DNA from: Janthinobacterium rivuli
GTDB taxonomy: Bacteria > Pseudomonadota > Gammaproteobacteria > Burkholderiales > Burkholderiaceae_D
Assembly (NCBI RefSeq): GCF_009208735.1
Contig: NZ_WFLJ01000016.1
Span: 1 to 64,000, forward strand
DNA length: 64,000 nucleotides
Direction of reading: 5' to 3'
Shown here: in pieces, positions 16,319-26,431 of the stretch
Position numbering within the stretch: position 1 is the first letter of the stretch
How the letters are laid out: every line of letters begins with the position of its first letter
Made by a program: the position numbers and the translations under genes
The notes under the pieces: model-generated
What the model saw: the letters and a program-made list of their open reading frames with translations, nothing else
Database searches by the model: none
Told to the model about the DNA's origin: nothing

Positions 16319-16962
16319 AAACCGATGACTTGATCGCCATGCTGGCCAGGGGCCCCGACGTGGCCGCCGCGCCGCCCCCGGGCGCCGGCTGGCGCGCCGC
16401 CGGCACCCTGGGCGCCGGCCTGCTGGCCAGCGTGGCGCTGATGGCCATGCTGCTGGGCGTGCGCCCCAACCTGGAACAGCTGGCCCTGCTGCCCGACTTT
16501 TGGATCAAGGTCGGCTTTGTCGTGTGCCTGTCGCTGGCGGCCTGGCAAGTCAGCCGCCGCCTGTGCGTGCCGGGCGCCGCCACGCGCGCCCTGCCCCTGC
16601 TGCTCGCCATGCCCCTGCTGCTGATGTGGGCGCTGGGCGCCATCATCGTGCAGGAAGCAGCACCCGAGCAGCGCGCCGAACTGTTCTGGGGCGCCACCTG
16701 GCGCAGCTGCCCCTTGCTGATCGCCACCCTCTCCCTGCCCATCCTGGCCGCCGTGCTGCGCCTGATGCGCCAGCTGGCGCCGACCCGCCTGCGCCTGGCG
16801 GGCGCGGCCGCCGGCTTTGCCGCCGGCGCCATGGCGGCCCTCGTCTACTGCCTGCACTGCCCCGAACTGGCGGCCAGCTTCGTCGGCTTCTGGTACGTGC
16901 TGGGCATGCTGGCGCCGGCCGCCATCGGCGCGGCCATCGGCCCCGCAGTGCTGGCCTGGTAA
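16315..16962 (+). CDS. NrsF-like anti-sigma factor (DUF1109)
   Basis: A 215-residue membrane protein with six predicted helices after a short cytoplasmic N-terminus (MKTDDLIAMLARG). It belongs to DUF1109. Cysteines lie in WRSCPLLI and in LHCPELAASFVGFWYVLGM, positions comparable to the two conserved Cys needed by Caulobacter NrsF for heavy-metal sensing. It probably holds the upstream ECF factor at the membrane and releases it on metal or oxidative stress. It is translationally coupled to the sigma gene by ATGA. Confidence 0.88.
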   Translation: MKTDDLIAMLARGPDVAAAPPPGAGWRAAGTLGAGLLASVALMAMLLGVRPNLEQLALLPDFWIKVGFVVCLSLAAWQVSRRLCVPGAATRALPLLLAMPLLLMWALGAIIVQEAAPEQRAELFWGATWRSCPLLIATLSLPILAAVLRLMRQLAPTRLRLAGAAAGFAAGAMAALVYCLHCPELAASFVGFWYVLGMLAPAAIGAAIGPAVLAW

Positions 16963-17001
16963 GCGGCCGGCAAGGTGACATGAACACATTGACAAAGAGT
17001 T

Positions 17002-17030
17002 GAATCCGTTTTTTTCCCCCGGTCGTATAA
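17002..17030 (+). promoter_or_regulatory. Candidate ECF promoter, GAATCC-N16-CGTATAA
   Basis: GAATCC (17002-17007) and CGTATAA (17024-17030) are 16 bases apart and 64 bases before the DUF4331 ATG. The spacing equals that of the SigF-type promoter nearby, but the boxes differ, so another ECF factor may be involved. This is a pattern-based proposal only. Confidence 0.4.
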
Positions 17031-17093
17031 GTCAGGCAGCCTGCAGTTTCTTGGACTGGTCTGTCAACGCCAACAACAATCGGGAGAATCGAA

Positions 17094-18593
17094 ATGTCTT
17101 TGTCACTGTCAAAAACCACCGTGGGCGCCGCCCTGCTGGGCAACCTGCTGGCCTTGGCCATCGCGCCAGCGGCCCATGCCTCCAGCCACCGCGAAGCGCC
17201 GTTCATCACGCAAAACCCGAAAGTCGACGCCACCGACTTCTATATGTTCCGCAGCTATGAGGCGGGCCGCGGCGCCTACACCACCCTGGTGGCCGACTAT
17301 ATTCCCCTGCAAGACGCCTACGGCGGCCCGAACTACTTCGCCATGGACCCGAACGCCCTGTATGAAATCCATATCGACAACAATGGCGACGGCAAGGAAG
17401 ACCTCACCTTCCAGTTCCGCTTTACCAACACCATCAAGGATGGCCAGTTCACCGTGGGCGGCAAGAAAGTGTCGATTCCGCTGGTGATCAACGGCGGCGC
17501 CATCGATTCCGTCAACCCGGCCGGCCTGAACGTGCGCGAAACCTACAGCGTGACGGTGGTGCGCGGCGACCGCCGCACGGGCACGCGCAGCAGCGTGACC
17601 AACGCCAGCGGCGGCGGCACGACCTTCGACAAGCCCGTCGACTACATCGGCACCAAGTCCATCCCCAACTACGCCGCGTATGCCGCGCAGCACGTCTACG
17701 CGGTCAACATCCCCGGCTGCGGCACGCCGGCGCGCATGTTCGTCGGCCAGCGCAAGGACCCGTTCGTCGTGAACCTCGGTGAAACATTCGACTTGATCAA
17801 CATCAAGGCGCCCGCCACGGAATTCGCCGCGAATGCGGAATCGGCCGCCAAGGATGACCTGGCGCGCAAAAACGTCACGGCCATCGAGATGGAAGTGCCG
17901 ACCGCCTGCCTGACGGCCGGCAGCGACCCCGTCATCGGCGGCTGGACCACGGCCAGCCTGCGCCAGGGCCGTCTGCTGAACCCGGCGCCGGGCACGAGCA
18001 CGACGGCGTCGAAGGAAGGCGGCGCGTGGGTGCAGGTGTCGCGCCTCGGCATGCCGCTGGTGAATGAACTGGTCATCGGCTTGAAGGACAAGGACCGCTT
18101 CAACGCCAGCAAACCGTCGGGCGACGCGCAATTTGCCGACTACGTCACCAACCCGACGGCGCCGGCGCTGGTGGAAGTGCTGTTCGGCTCGGCAGGCGCC
18201 AAGGCGCCCACCAACTTCCCCCGCAACGACCTGGTGGCCACCTTTTTGACGGGCATCAAGGGCGTCAACCAGCCCGTCACCGTGACGGCATCGGAAATGC
18301 TGCGCCTGAACACCTCGATCGCGGCCACCAATGTCGGCGCGCAAAACCGCCTCGGCGTGATCGGCGGCGATAACGCGGGCTTCCCGAACGGCCGCCGCCC
18401 CGGCGACGACGTGGTCGACGTGGTGCTGCGCGTGGCCATGGGCAAGCTGTGCACGCTGAACATCGGCTGCGCCCCGGCCGACGCGCCCGCCGGCGGCCTG
18501 CACTTCACGGACGGCGCCTTCCTCGATGAAACCGCGTTCACGGCTGGTTTCCCCTACCTGAAAACACCCGTGGCCGGTTCGCCGCAACTGTAA
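17094..18593 (+). CDS. DUF4331 secreted protein
   Basis: A 499-residue exported protein with a signal peptide (to about residue 30, AHASSHREAP). The DUF4331 hallmarks are SSHREAPFITQNPKVDATDFYMFRS, a GNGDG-like metal loop (NNNGDGKEDLTF is seen as IDNNGDGKEDLTFQFRF), and a C-terminal GFPNGRRPGDDVVDVVLRVAMG. The family is widespread, secreted and of unknown function; the early His and Asp residues could bind a metal. GGGAGAA precedes the ATG. It leads a four-gene operon with a lipoprotein, a TPR protein and a HupE/UreJ-type membrane protein. Confidence 0.88.
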   Translation: MSLSLSKTTVGAALLGNLLALAIAPAAHASSHREAPFITQNPKVDATDFYMFRSYEAGRGAYTTLVADYIPLQDAYGGPNYFAMDPNALYEIHIDNNGDGKEDLTFQFRFTNTIKDGQFTVGGKKVSIPLVINGGAIDSVNPAGLNVRETYSVTVVRGDRRTGTRSSVTNASGGGTTFDKPVDYIGTKSIPNYAAYAAQHVYAVNIPGCGTPARMFVGQRKDPFVVNLGETFDLINIKAPATEFAANAESAAKDDLARKNVTAIEMEVPTACLTAGSDPVIGGWTTASLRQGRLLNPAPGTSTTASKEGGAWVQVSRLGMPLVNELVIGLKDKDRFNASKPSGDAQFADYVTNPTAPALVEVLFGSAGAKAPTNFPRNDLVATFLTGIKGVNQPVTVTASEMLRLNTSIAATNVGAQNRLGVIGGDNAGFPNGRRPGDDVVDVVLRVAMGKLCTLNIGCAPADAPAGGLHFTDGAFLDETAFTAGFPYLKTPVAGSPQL

Positions 18594-18611
18594 GCCAACC
18601 AGGAGAATGCG

Positions 18612-18860
18612 ATGAAAAAGCTCTATGTAGTCAGCGCCCTGGCGCTTGCCTCCCTGGTGGCCGGATGCGGTGGCGGTGGCAGCAGCCATGGCGGCGATAA
18701 CGGCAACGGCGGCACCACGCCGCCGCCCGTGGTCCTGCTCGATGCGTTCTACGTGGCCGTCAGCAACGTCATCCTGACCACCAGCGATGACAAGGATGGC
18801 GTGGCCATCGACGCCATCATGGCGACGTCTCCGGAAACTACGGAGCCAGTGCCGCTGTAA
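18612..18860 (+). CDS. Small lipoprotein, hypothetical
   Basis: An 82-residue protein with a lipoprotein signal (SALALASLVAGCGGGGSS, lipobox VAGC). It is followed by a Gly/Ser/Asn/Pro linker and an acidic C-terminal 40 residues. AGGAGAATGCG precedes the ATG, 18 bases after the DUF4331 stop. No domain is recognised. Its fixed place between DUF4331 and the TPR gene suggests an envelope partner of DUF4331. Confidence 0.75.
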   Translation: MKKLYVVSALALASLVAGCGGGGSSHGGDNGNGGTTPPPVVLLDAFYVAVSNVILTTSDDKDGVAIDAIMATSPETTEPVPL

Positions 18861-18864
18861 GCCC

Positions 18865-18900
18865 CGCGGGCGCCGGGAGGAGTTCAGCCCGGCGCCCGCG
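18865..18900. terminator. Strong intercistronic hairpin (13-bp stem)
   Basis: CGCGGGCGCCGGG (18865-18877) pairs perfectly with CCCGGCGCCCGCG (18888-18900) around the loop AGGAGTTCAG. It lies just after the lipoprotein stop and before the TPR gene, and no T-run follows. It may attenuate transcription or protect the upstream mRNA, so that DUF4331 and the lipoprotein are made in excess over the two downstream genes. Confidence 0.5.
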
Positions 18901-18914
18901 CCACTCCAACGTCG

Positions 18915-20138
18915 ATGGCAGCCACGATGAAAACACCAATTTCCCTGCTGTGCGCCTGCCTGCCCTTGCTGGCAGGCGCCGCGCCCTACACGCCGAAAGA
19001 TGGCGGCGCCGTCATCGAGCAGCTGCCGCGCCGCGCCGACGCCACGCAGCTCGCCCTGCGCGGCCTGCGCCAGCGGCTCGATGCCACGCCGCGCGACCTG
19101 GCCCTGGCCAGCGACCTGGCGCAGCGCTACATCGCCCTGGCGCGCAGCGAAACGGACCCGCGCTACCTCGGCTACGCGCAAGCGGCGCTGGCGCCCTGGT
19201 GGCGGCAGGCGGCGCCGCCCGTCCCCGTGCGGCTGCTGCGCGCCACCATCCTGCAAAGCACCCACCATTTCGGCCCCGCCCTGCAAGACCTTGACGCCGT
19301 CATCGCGCAGCAGCCGCAAAACGCCCAGGCCTGGCTGACGCGCGCCACCGTGCTCACCGTGCGGGGCGAGTACGCGCAAGCGACAGCGGCCTGCGCCCGC
19401 CTCTCCACCCTGACGACGCAACTGGTCACCGTCACCTGCCTTGCCAGCATCGCCAGCGTCACGGGCCGCGCCGCCAGCAGCGAGCGCCTGCTGGACCTGA
19501 CCCTGCAAAGGAGCGCCGGCGCGGCGCCCGAACTCGACAGCTGGGCCGCAACCCTGCTGGCGGAAATGGCCACGCGGCGCGGCGAGAACGCCATCGCGGA
19601 AACGCGCTACCGGCAGGCGCTGGCGCGCCAGCCGCGCGACAGCTACCTGCTGGGCGCCTATACGGATTTCCTGCTCGACCAGCGGCGCCCGCAGGAAGTC
19701 GTCAACTTGCTGAAAGACCAGCAGCGCATCGACGCCCTGCTGCTGCGCTACGCGCTGGCCCTGCAAGCGCTGCCCGGCCAGCAGACGGCCTTCCTGGCGG
19801 CGAAAGCGGAACTGGCGGCCCGCTTCAACGCCGCCATGCAACGGGGCGACACCGTGCACCAGCGGGAACAGGCCCGTTTCGCCCTGTTCCTGCAGCAGGA
19901 TATTGCCGCCGCCGTGCAGCTGGCGCAGCAGAACTGGGCCATCCAGAAGGAAGTGCCCGACATGCGCATCCTGCTCGAAGCGGCCCTGGCCGCGCGCAAC
20001 TACGCGACGGCACAGCCTGTCCTGGCCTGGATCGCCGCCAATGGCGTGGAGGACGTGGCCCTGCAGCGCCTCGTCAGGCAGCTGGGGCCGCGGGATGGAC
20101 AAAAAATCAGTACCACGAAGAAAGCAGGTGTCCTGTGA
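18915..20138 (+). CDS. Secreted TPR-repeat protein
   Basis: A 407-residue protein with a signal peptide (ISLLCACLPLLAGAAP). Several helical TPR-like units follow, for example ALQDLDAVIAQQPQNAQAWLTRATVLTVRGEYAQA and AIAETRYRQALARQPRDSYLLGAYTDFLL. It is probably a periplasmic scaffold. The start is either 18915 or the ATG four codons on at 18927, and neither has a clear ribosome site. The stop overlaps the GTG start of the HupE/UreJ-type gene. The cluster of DUF4331, TPR and HupE/UreJ genes suggests one shared, undescribed envelope function. Confidence 0.8.
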   Translation: MAATMKTPISLLCACLPLLAGAAPYTPKDGGAVIEQLPRRADATQLALRGLRQRLDATPRDLALASDLAQRYIALARSETDPRYLGYAQAALAPWWRQAAPPVPVRLLRATILQSTHHFGPALQDLDAVIAQQPQNAQAWLTRATVLTVRGEYAQATAACARLSTLTTQLVTVTCLASIASVTGRAASSERLLDLTLQRSAGAAPELDSWAATLLAEMATRRGENAIAETRYRQALARQPRDSYLLGAYTDFLLDQRRPQEVVNLLKDQQRIDALLLRYALALQALPGQQTAFLAAKAELAARFNAAMQRGDTVHQREQARFALFLQQDIAAAVQLAQQNWAIQKEVPDMRILLEAALAARNYATAQPVLAWIAANGVEDVALQRLVRQLGPRDGQKISTTKKAGVL

Positions 20139-20149
20139 GGTGTCCTGTG
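20126..20149 (+). repeat. 12-bp tandem duplication over a start codon
   Basis: AGGTGTCCTGTG occurs twice in tandem at 20126-20137 and 20138-20149. Each copy carries an AGG ribosome-site core and a GTG six bases on. Both GTG codons are in frame for the HupE/UreJ-type protein, so the gene has two equivalent starts, four codons apart. Confidence 0.8.
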
Positions 20150-21268
20150 AATCGCTGCCTTGTCATCCTGCTGTTGTGCGCCTGGCTGGCCCCCGCACAT
20201 GCGCACAAGCCCAGCGACAGCTACCTGAGCCTGACCGTGCATGGCCAGCAGATCGAAGGGCAATGGGATATCGCCCTGCGCGACCTCGATTTCGCCATCG
20301 GCCTCGATGGCAATGGCGACGGCGCCCTGACCTGGGATGAAATCCGCGCGCGCCACGCGGCGATCGCCGCCTACGCGCTGCAGCGCCTGCAGATAGCCAG
20401 CGACCGGGGCGCGTGCCCATTGCAAGCCGTCGAGCAGCTGATCGACAAGCACACGGACGGCGCCTACAACGTGCTGCGCTTTCGCGCCGACTGCCCGGAT
20501 GGCGCCGCGCCAGCCAGTGTGAGCATCGGCTACACCCTGTTCGCGGACCTCGATCCACAGCACAAGGGACTGTTGAAGCTCGCCAGCGATGGCAACACGC
20601 AAACGGCCATCTTCGACCCGGACAGCCCGCGCCAGACGATCTCCCTGGCCACGCCCGACCGCCTGGCGCAGTTCGGCGCGTACGTGAAACACGGCGTCTG
20701 GCATATCTGGATCGGCTACGACCATATCTTGTTTTTGCTGTCGCTGCTGCTGCCGGCCGTGCTGCTGCCTGGCTTGCGCGAGCAGCAGCAAGGATTGAAA
20801 ACGGCTTTTTATGACGTGCTGAAGGTCGTCACGGCATTTACGCTCGCCCATTCCATCACCTTGACCCTGGCCAGCCTGTCGCTCGTGTCCCTGCCGTCGC
20901 GCTGGGTGGAATCGGCCATTGCCGCTTCCGTGATCCTGGCCGCGCTGAACAACCTGCTGCCCCTGTTCCGCGGCAAGCGCCCCGTGGCCGCCTTCGCCTT
21001 TGGCCTGATCCACGGTTTCGGTTTTGCCAGCGTGCTGCGCGACCTGGGCTTGCCGCAGGGTTCCCTGCTGGCCAGCCTGCTGGGCTTCAACGTGGGCGTG
21101 GAGCTGGGCCAGCTGGCCATCGTCGCCGCCTTCCTGCCGCTGGCCTGGCTGCTGCGCAAGACCTGGTTCTACCGCCAGGTGCTGACCGTCGGTTCGCTGG
21201 CCATCGCGCTGGTGGCGTGCGTGTGGCTGGTGGAGCGGGTGGCGGACATCAAACTGATCAGCGCATGA
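20135..21268 (+). CDS. HupE/UreJ-type membrane protein with EF-hand-like loop
   Basis: A 377-residue protein. A signal peptide ends at AHA, and the periplasmic N-terminal part contains the calcium-loop pattern D-G-N-G-D-G-A-L-T-W-D-E (about residues 59-70). A C-terminal HupE/UreJ_2 region has about seven helices, with HGVWHIWIGYDHILFLLSLLLP and FAFGLIHGFGFASVLRDLG. HupE/UreJ proteins are thought to move nickel or related metals; the substrate here is unknown. GTG starts at 20135 and 20147 are equally good. Translation is coupled to the TPR gene by a four-base overlap. Confidence 0.85.
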   Translation: MRCPVNRCLVILLLCAWLAPAHAHKPSDSYLSLTVHGQQIEGQWDIALRDLDFAIGLDGNGDGALTWDEIRARHAAIAAYALQRLQIASDRGACPLQAVEQLIDKHTDGAYNVLRFRADCPDGAAPASVSIGYTLFADLDPQHKGLLKLASDGNTQTAIFDPDSPRQTISLATPDRLAQFGAYVKHGVWHIWIGYDHILFLLSLLLPAVLLPGLREQQQGLKTAFYDVLKVVTAFTLAHSITLTLASLSLVSLPSRWVESAIAASVILAALNNLLPLFRGKRPVAAFAFGLIHGFGFASVLRDLGLPQGSLLASLLGFNVGVELGQLAIVAAFLPLAWLLRKTWFYRQVLTVGSLAIALVACVWLVERVADIKLISA

Positions 21269-21269
21269 G

Positions 21270-21315
21270 GGCATGGTCGGAGGCCATTCATTAGCGCAAC
21301 TAATAAGACCATGCC
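21270..21315. repeat. Inverted repeat after the DUF4331 operon
   Basis: GGCATGGTC (21270-21278) pairs exactly with GACCATGCC (21307-21315). An inner ATTAG/CTAAT stem lies at about 21290-21304. It follows the last gene of the operon and may act as a terminator, but it lacks a T-run. Confidence 0.35.
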
Positions 21316-21374
21316 GATTCCAGCGGCTTATCAAAGAGTAGATGACACCGTAGAGTAGCTCCTGTCTATGATAG

Positions 21375-22566
<1,192 letters not shown>

Positions 22567-22583
22567 GCCCCAGTTTACCGTTA

Positions 22584-24656
22584 TCAGAACGCGTATGACA
22601 AGGTCAGGCGCGCGGAACGGGGTTCCACGGGATGAAAATGCCGGTCGTTCACGCCATCTTGCGCTTCGCCGGGCAGGCGCGACGCATAGTAATAGTCGAT
22701 GTCGCTGGCGCGCTTGTTGAACAGGTTGAACACGTCGAGCGACAGCCGCGTCCTGCGGTTGAGCTGATACGCGAGGCGCGCATACGCCAGGGTCGTCGAG
22801 GCGGAACGCACGCTATTGTCCTCAATCAAGGGCCGGGGGCCGAAGTAGCGCAATTGCAAAGCGCCCGACCACGGACCACGGTCCGTCACGGTCACGCCGA
22901 ACGAGGCCACCTTGTCGATGGCGCCCGGGATATGGTTGCCGGCGGGATCGTCTTGCGTGTAGCGCGAGCGCGAGGCGGCCAGGTCCAGGTCGAACAGCAG
23001 CCAGGGCGCGGCAATATAATGGTTGTTCCACTCGATGCCGTGGCGGCGGCTGGCGCGGCTCGCTTGCGTCTCCCCCGCGTCGCCGACGAACAGCAATTCC
23101 GATGCGACGTCGAGGCGCCACAGGGCCAGCGAACTTTGCAGGCCCGGCAGCCATTCCGTGCGCGCCCCCAGTTCCATGCCCCTGGTCGGCACCAGCGGCG
23201 TGACGGGCGTGGACGGCGTGCCGTCCGGCAAGCGCGTCTGCGTCGTGCCGCGCGCATCGTTGCTGTGGAATCCCTTGCCATAATTGGCAAAAAACTCCCA
23301 CTTGCTCCATGGCCCCAGGATCAAGGACAGCTTGGGCGAGACCACGTGATCGTTCGCCGCGCCGCTGTTGCCCTCGATGCTGCTGTCGACTTTGAAACGG
23401 TAAGCGTCGTAGCGCAAGCCCGCCACGGAGCGCAGCCAGGGCAGCCATTGCACGGTGTTTTCGCCGTACAGGGCGATGCTGGCCTCGCGCACCCTGTCTT
23501 CGCGCACCGTACTCTGCCGTACCCGATCCACCGTGTTGTACAAGCCGACGGGCGACAGGCGGTCGTAGCGGGCCTGCACGCCGAGCTTGTTGCGCAGGGG
23601 AAGACCGAACAGCTGCGTGCTCCAGCTTTCGCTGGCGCTCACGCCCGCCACCGTGCGCCGCTCGCTTTGCTGGAACTGGTCGCCGGTGGCCGGGTTGGCC
23701 AGGAAATATGTGAAATCGCTGTTCAGTTCCAGCTGCGAGCGGATCAGGTAGGCGTCGAATTCGAACAGGCGGTTCTCCGTACGCTTGCGCATGGCGTACG
23801 ACAGGCTGGTGCGCGACGTGTCGCCGCCGTCGCTGGGCGCCAGCGAGCCGAAGCGGCCGATCTCGCCGGATGCGACGGCGCGCAGCGGCACCTGGTCGGT
23901 GGCGTTCCAGCTGTTTTTGTACGCCATGGCCGTCACGCTGAAGCCGTCATTGGCCGTGCCCTGGCTGTAGCGCAGCACGCCGCTGTATTTGCGCACGCGC
24001 TCCGGCACGTCCCACGGACCGTTGTTGCGGTGTACTTCCAGCCCGTACAGCAAGGTGCCCGGCCCGGCCGCGACGGAATCGGCCACGACGCCGCGCGCAT
24101 AGCCGTGCTGGCCGATGGACACGCTGGCCTGGCCTTGCGGCAATTTGTCGGCCAGGCGGATGCGCGCGCTGCCTGCCGAGGCAAAATCGCCTTCGCCGGC
24201 GAAATACGGCCCCTTCTTGTAGTCGATGCGCTGCACCAGCTCGGGAATGAGGAAATTGAGGTCGGAATAACCCTGTCCATGCGCGTGGGAGCGCATGTTG
24301 ACGGGCATGCCGTCCACGTAGGTGGCGAAATCCGTGCCATGGTCGAGGTTAAAGCCGCGCAGGAAATATTGGTTGGCCTTGCCGTCGCCGCTATGTTGGG
24401 TGACGATCAGCCCCGGCACGAATTCCAGCAATTCGCCCGTGCGCAAGGCGGGCCGGTTGACGATCAATTCGGTCGTGATGACGCCCTGGCTGGCCGCGTC
24501 CGACGTGCCGACGGCGTTGTCGTAGTGGCCCGTCACGCGCACGGTGCGCGCCGCATTGGCTACTGCATCAGGCACCGCGGCGGCAGGCGGCTCCGCCCAT
24601 GCGCTGGCCTGGATGGCCAGCAAGGCCAATGCCAAAGGGATTTTCCTTGATTGCAT
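22584..24656 (-). CDS. TonB-dependent outer-membrane receptor
   Basis: A 690-residue receptor. A signal peptide ends at WAEP. The plug domain (about 50-170) contains [50 protein letters not shown], and a beta-barrel follows that ends in a terminal Phe (RLTLSYAF). There is no N-terminal STN signalling domain, so it is not a FecA-type transducer. His-rich loops such as [12 protein letters not shown] may matter for metal uptake. The substrate is unknown. The upstream region is shared with the toxin-like operon on the other strand. Confidence 0.92.
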   Translation of the reverse strand: MQSRKIPLALALLAIQASAWAEPPAAAVPDAVANAARTVRVTGHYDNAVGTSDAASQGVITTELIVNRPALRTGELLEFVPGLIVTQHSGDGKANQYFLRGFNLDHGTDFATYVDGMPVNMRSHAHGQGYSDLNFLIPELVQRIDYKKGPYFAGEGDFASAGSARIRLADKLPQGQASVSIGQHGYARGVVADSVAAGPGTLLYGLEVHRNNGPWDVPERVRKYSGVLRYSQGTANDGFSVTAMAYKNSWNATDQVPLRAVASGEIGRFGSLAPSDGGDTSRTSLSYAMRKRTENRLFEFDAYLIRSQLELNSDFTYFLANPATGDQFQQSERRTVAGVSASESWSTQLFGLPLRNKLGVQARYDRLSPVGLYNTVDRVRQSTVREDRVREASIALYGENTVQWLPWLRSVAGLRYDAYRFKVDSSIEGNSGAANDHVVSPKLSLILGPWSKWEFFANYGKGFHSNDARGTTQTRLPDGTPSTPVTPLVPTRGMELGARTEWLPGLQSSLALWRLDVASELLFVGDAGETQASRASRRHGIEWNNHYIAAPWLLFDLDLAASRSRYTQDDPAGNHIPGAIDKVASFGVTVTDRGPWSGALQLRYFGPRPLIEDNSVRSASTTLAYARLAYQLNRRTRLSLDVFNLFNKRASDIDYYYASRLPGEAQDGVNDRHFHPVEPRSARLTLSYAF

Positions 24657-25087
24657 ATTTTCTCCCGTTCATCCTGAAAACAACTGCTTGTGACTCGCCT
24701 CTGAAGATACGCAAAACACCGGCGTTCGGATTCAAACATTGCGCAAAATCAAGCCGCAAAACACATGTTTTCAAACAATGAAGTAAATAGCGGCGAAGTT
24801 ATCTTTAGAGAGAATGTCGTCATATAAAAAGTGCATACTACCTTTCAGAATCCGCGCACAAGACCGGCCCGCCAGCATCTCCTGCCATGCCTGCCGCTCT
24901 TTCGCCCGCGCCGCTCCGCCGCGCGCATCAGGGCTGTCGCTGTGATTTCGCCGTCTACGCGACGCCCTGCCATGTCGACCATGCAGGCTGGCGCAGCCAC
25001 GGCAAAGTCTTTGGTTTTTTCCATATTGTCAGACACCGGCACGCCTGCACGGCGCGGCCTGGCGACCACTTTGAACTGGAGAACTAC
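24657..25087. other. Divergent intergenic region before the toxin-like operon
   Basis: About 430 bases. The part at 24657-24850 is AT-rich and contains the palindrome AAAACACATGTTTT near 24755-24775, and CATATAAAAAGTGCATAC near 24820. Promoters for both divergent genes should lie here, but none could be fixed. The GC-rich second half can be read as an open frame joined to the toxin gene. It lacks protein character and was not accepted as coding. Confidence 0.4.
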
Positions 25088-26362
25088 ATGACATTGTTCC
25101 TGCCCTCTTCCACGCTGCTGACACCGGGCGACAATCCTGATGGCCAGCGCTTCGTGCTGGCCTCGCAGCAATGGATCGACCTGCAGACGCGCATCCAGGC
25201 CGTGCTGGCCCTGCCGTCGGATATCGGCGAATACGAACAGCGCTACGGCGACGCTTCGTCCGGTTCGCAAATGAAGGAATGCTTCGACGCCATGCGCAAG
25301 CTGCGCCAGACGGCCGAACGCTACGGCAGTCCCAGCAGCCTGCGGGCGAAGATCCTGCACGACCCGAATTTCCTGGCCAACGGCACGCGCCCGAAAAACG
25401 ATGCCTTTTCCGCCACCGTCTGGACCGTGGAGCGGGCACACCGGGATGCCTTTACGCTGTCGTCGACCTTGCGCAGCATCCCGGAGATGGCGCGCCACGA
25501 ATCGGCGGCCGACGCCACGGCCGGCATCAAGAGCCTGTTCCTCGACAATGGCCAGATACTCGACAATATGCAGAACACCATCGCGAAAATCGGCGAGTTG
25601 ATCGCGGAGTTCGAATACATCGAAACAGCGCTGGACGAAGCCCAGTTGCTGATGCGCACCTTCACCGAACGCTCATCCAAGACGCGCACTGAACTCGACA
25701 AGGAAATCGGCGCCCTGGGACAGAAAATCGGAGAACTGGAGCGCGCGCGCGACGCCGCCTATTCGAAATGGCTGGCATTGACTATTTCCGCCTGCATCGT
25801 GCCCGCCGTCATCGGCATCATCGGCATTGCCATCATGGTGATCCTGGCCGTGCCCACGGGCGGCGGCAGCTTTGCCATCGGTTCGGCCGTCACGGGCGGC
25901 GGCGTGGCCCTCTCCGCAGCGGCGCTGGGCGCGGCGGCCGGCGTGGCGCGCGGCAAATACGATGGTCTGGTACAGGAAGTGCACGAGCAGAGCGCCTTCC
26001 TCGCCAAGCGCGTGTGCTACCGCAGCGACCTGGGCGCGCTCGATGAACTGATGAAATTCTCGCTGCCGGCATCCAACGGCATCCTGGGCCAGTTGCGCAG
26101 CGTGCAAGCGGCCTGGAGCACATCGGCGCGCGAACTGGGCGCGCGCGCCAGCGATTTGAGCGTGGACAACCTGCATACCGGACCATGGCTGCGCGAAGCC
26201 GAGATGGTCAAGGCGGCCGATGGCTGGCGCACGCTCGACAACGCCTTGAAGGCGTTTGTTACCGGGTCCTTTGTCGATGCCAATCTGATCGGCTTTGGCG
26301 CCAGCTTGCCGCCGGACCAGCCCGACTGGCAGCAGCAACTGGCGGCCAGGCTCGCCGCCTGA
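25088..26362 (+). CDS. Alpha-helical pore-forming toxin-like protein, component A
   Basis: A 424-residue, almost wholly helical protein without a signal peptide. Long amphipathic helices flank a central hydrophobic hairpin at about 228-287 (WLALTISACIVPAVIGIIG, then Gly-rich turn and AVTGGGVALSAAALGAAAGVA). This is the layout of the Hbl/Nhe, Mak, Ahl/Smh and XaxA toxins, in which the hairpin enters the target membrane. The block ERYGSPSSLRAKIL (about 77-90) recurs in the next two proteins. TGGAG precedes the ATG. It is the first of three paralogous genes. Export could be flagellar or by lysis, and target cells are unknown. Confidence 0.7.
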   Translation: MTLFLPSSTLLTPGDNPDGQRFVLASQQWIDLQTRIQAVLALPSDIGEYEQRYGDASSGSQMKECFDAMRKLRQTAERYGSPSSLRAKILHDPNFLANGTRPKNDAFSATVWTVERAHRDAFTLSSTLRSIPEMARHESAADATAGIKSLFLDNGQILDNMQNTIAKIGELIAEFEYIETALDEAQLLMRTFTERSSKTRTELDKEIGALGQKIGELERARDAAYSKWLALTISACIVPAVIGIIGIAIMVILAVPTGGGSFAIGSAVTGGGVALSAAALGAAAGVARGKYDGLVQEVHEQSAFLAKRVCYRSDLGALDELMKFSLPASNGILGQLRSVQAAWSTSARELGARASDLSVDNLHTGPWLREAEMVKAADGWRTLDNALKAFVTGSFVDANLIGFGASLPPDQPDWQQQLAARLAA

Positions 26363-26431
26363 CGCCAGCGTTTTCAGTAGCTGTTTTCCGTACTTCCACG
26401 CAGTCTGACCTGATCACTGAAGGGAACTACC

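Noticed and set aside
17109-20102. A 997-codon open frame on the minus strand across the DUF4331, lipoprotein and TPR genes
   Set aside because: It is antisense to genes with signal peptides, ribosome sites and family motifs. Its translation is low-complexity and His/Gln/Arg-rich, which is a GC-rich artefact.
24887-25087. N-terminal extension of 67 residues on toxin-like component A
   Set aside because: The extension has no protein character and contains several Cys and His clusters. TGGAG directly before 25088 gives a much better start.
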